Shown here: one piece after another, positions 63,441-64,000 of the stretch
Numbering within the stretch: position 1 is the stretch's first letter
How the letters are laid out: every line of letters starts with the position of its first letter
NCBI RefSeq assembly: GCF_003324485.1
Contig: NZ_QODK01000001.1
Span: 930,001-994,000 of the forward strand
Direction: 5' to 3'
DNA length: 64,000 nt
Source: Cohaesibacter intestini
GTDB taxonomy: Bacteria > Pseudomonadota > Alphaproteobacteria > Rhizobiales > Cohaesibacteraceae
Translations under genes and position numbers: made by a program
Notes under the pieces: generated by a model
What the model saw: the letters and a program-made list of their open reading frames with translations, nothing else
What the model was told of the DNA's origin: nothing
Database searches by the model: none

Positions 63441-63764
63441 GTGGCCCTTCATCTTGAAAACCGGTCCAGTCGGCGCATGCGTGTGCTGAAGGGCGGGAAA
63501 ATTTTTTACAGCAATTATTGTTTCAGCGTCGATTGTGTCATTCGCAATCAGGGGGCAGAGGGCATGATGCTGTCTCTGCCGGCTGAACAACACTTGCCTG
63601 ATATTTTTGCTATTTTCAGCCGCAAAGATGGCCTGCTTGCCAACGCCCGGATGATCTGGCGACAGGGGAATCGGCTGGGCATTCACTTATTGTCCGAGCC
63701 GGAAGATGTGCGGCAATCGGATCATCAGCATATAAGGCAGATGTCGACCATGATCAGCCATTAA
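63441..63764 (+). CDS. Small PilZ-domain protein (probable c-di-GMP receptor)
   Basis: This 107-residue protein is essentially one PilZ domain. The arginine-rich RSSRRMRVLKGGKI fits the RxxxR c-di-GMP motif, and the NQGAEGMML segment occupies the place of the (D/N)xSxxG motif, with glycine where serine is usual. The start is a GTG at 63441 with AAGGAG six bases before it; upstream TTG readings lack a site. Two CtrA boxes lie just upstream, so expression is probably tied to the cell cycle. A role in motility or holdfast control is inferred. Confidence 0.8.
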   Translation: MALHLENRSSRRMRVLKGGKIFYSNYCFSVDCVIRNQGAEGMMLSLPAEQHLPDIFAIFSRKDGLLANARMIWRQGNRLGIHLLSEPEDVRQSDHQHIRQMSTMISH

Positions 63765-63836
63765 AGGGGTGAGCCGCTTGCAACTTGGAGTCATCTCGCT
63801 GGGGCTGAGGTCTTCAGCCCGCGCCAAACAGTCAAC

Positions 63837-63875
63837 AAAAAAGCCGCCCGGATGCTTTTCCGTGCGGCTTTTGTT
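63837..63875. terminator. Bidirectional terminator between PilZ and typA genes
   Basis: AAAAAAGCCGC pairs with GCGGCTTTTG-type sequence, with an inner CCGG/CCG pairing, between two convergent genes. Confidence 0.75.
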
Positions 63876-63895
63876 TGTTTGGTTGCTTTGAACGC

Positions 63896-64000
63896 TTAAC
63901 TAGCCTTTTTGGCTGCGCGTTCGGCTTTCTTGCGGTCGTTCGGGTCGAGCAGGATTTTGCGCAGACGGATCGATTTTGGCGTTACTTCCACCAGTTCGTC
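63896..64000 (-). CDS. typA: Translational GTPase TypA/BipA, C-terminal end (cut by window edge)
   Basis: Only the last 34 residues are inside the window: [19 protein letters not shown] followed by [15 protein letters not shown] and a TAA stop at 63896-63898. This is the conserved C-terminus of TypA/BipA, a ribosome-associated GTPase involved in stress growth and 50S assembly. The GTPase domain lies beyond the window edge. Confidence 0.93.
   Translation of the reverse strand, partial: DELVEVTPKSIRLRKILLDPNDRKKAERAAKKAS

Overview
The window is chromosomal DNA from an alphaproteobacterium, most likely of the order Hyphomicrobiales (a Cohaesibacter-like marine or plant-litter bacterium is my best guess, inferred and not verified). 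Supporting signs are the CcmABCDG set, DUF2794 and SDHAF4/DUF1674 proteins, CtrA-type boxes (TTAA-N7-TTAAC), several TRAP transporters and a glnK-amtB pair behind a sigma-54 promoter. Genes are densely packed on both strands. No prophage, IS element or CRISPR array is visible. The window begins inside ppa and ends inside typA, both on the minus strand.

Layout. 0-3.7 kb: ppa end, a secreted protein of unknown function, a UbiH-type hydroxylase and acyl-CoA thioesterase II. 3.8-7.5 kb: nitrogen block with an NtrC-like site, a sigma-54 promoter, glnK, amtB and a second Amt. 7.5-12.1 kb: Trm112, a LON-domain protein, YbbN-type thioredoxin, a ProX-like editing protein, tRNA-Gly(GCC) and an iron alcohol dehydrogenase. 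12.1-19 kb: a DctPQM TRAP importer with its DctB/DctD two-component system, a sigma-54 promoter and a pair of enhancer-like dyads. 19.3-20.8 kb: an O-antigen polymerase/ligase-like membrane protein.

20.8-35.3 kb is the most interesting part: an apparently complete sulfoquinovose (SQ) sulfoglycolysis locus. It has a CsqR/YihW-like DeoR regulator, YihV-type sulfofructose kinase, YihU-type sulfolactaldehyde reductase, mutarotase, TauE/SafE exporter, class II aldolase, an unknown multi-spanning membrane protein, a GH31 sulfoquinovosidase with all the YihQ hallmark residues, a dedicated TRAP importer and a fucose-isomerase-fold isomerase. Proposed flow: SQ or SQ-glycerol enters by TRAP; the glycosidase frees SQ; mutarotase, isomerase and kinase make sulfofructose-1-phosphate; the aldolase splits it to DHAP and sulfolactaldehyde; the reductase makes dihydroxypropanesulfonate, which is exported. 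Compared with E. coli, the importer, isomerase, aldolase and exporter are replaced by other families, while the kinase, reductase, glycosidase and regulator are kept.

35.6-48.3 kb: sucrose phosphorylase, a histidine kinase with an unusual response regulator, LMW tyrosine phosphatase, ThpR, a Tas-like reductase, the conserved tesA/ybbA/ybbP-type group, a Bax-inhibitor-1 protein and DUF2794. 48.5-48.8 kb holds a candidate structured RNA with a strong terminator. 48.8-64 kb: htpG behind an RpoH-like promoter, dapF-mtaB-ftsY-yciB, ccmABCDG, a GNAT protein, DUF1989 plus an aldo/keto reductase, SDHAF4, htpX behind an RpoH-like promoter, a 15-bp tandem repeat, and a small PilZ protein behind two CtrA boxes.
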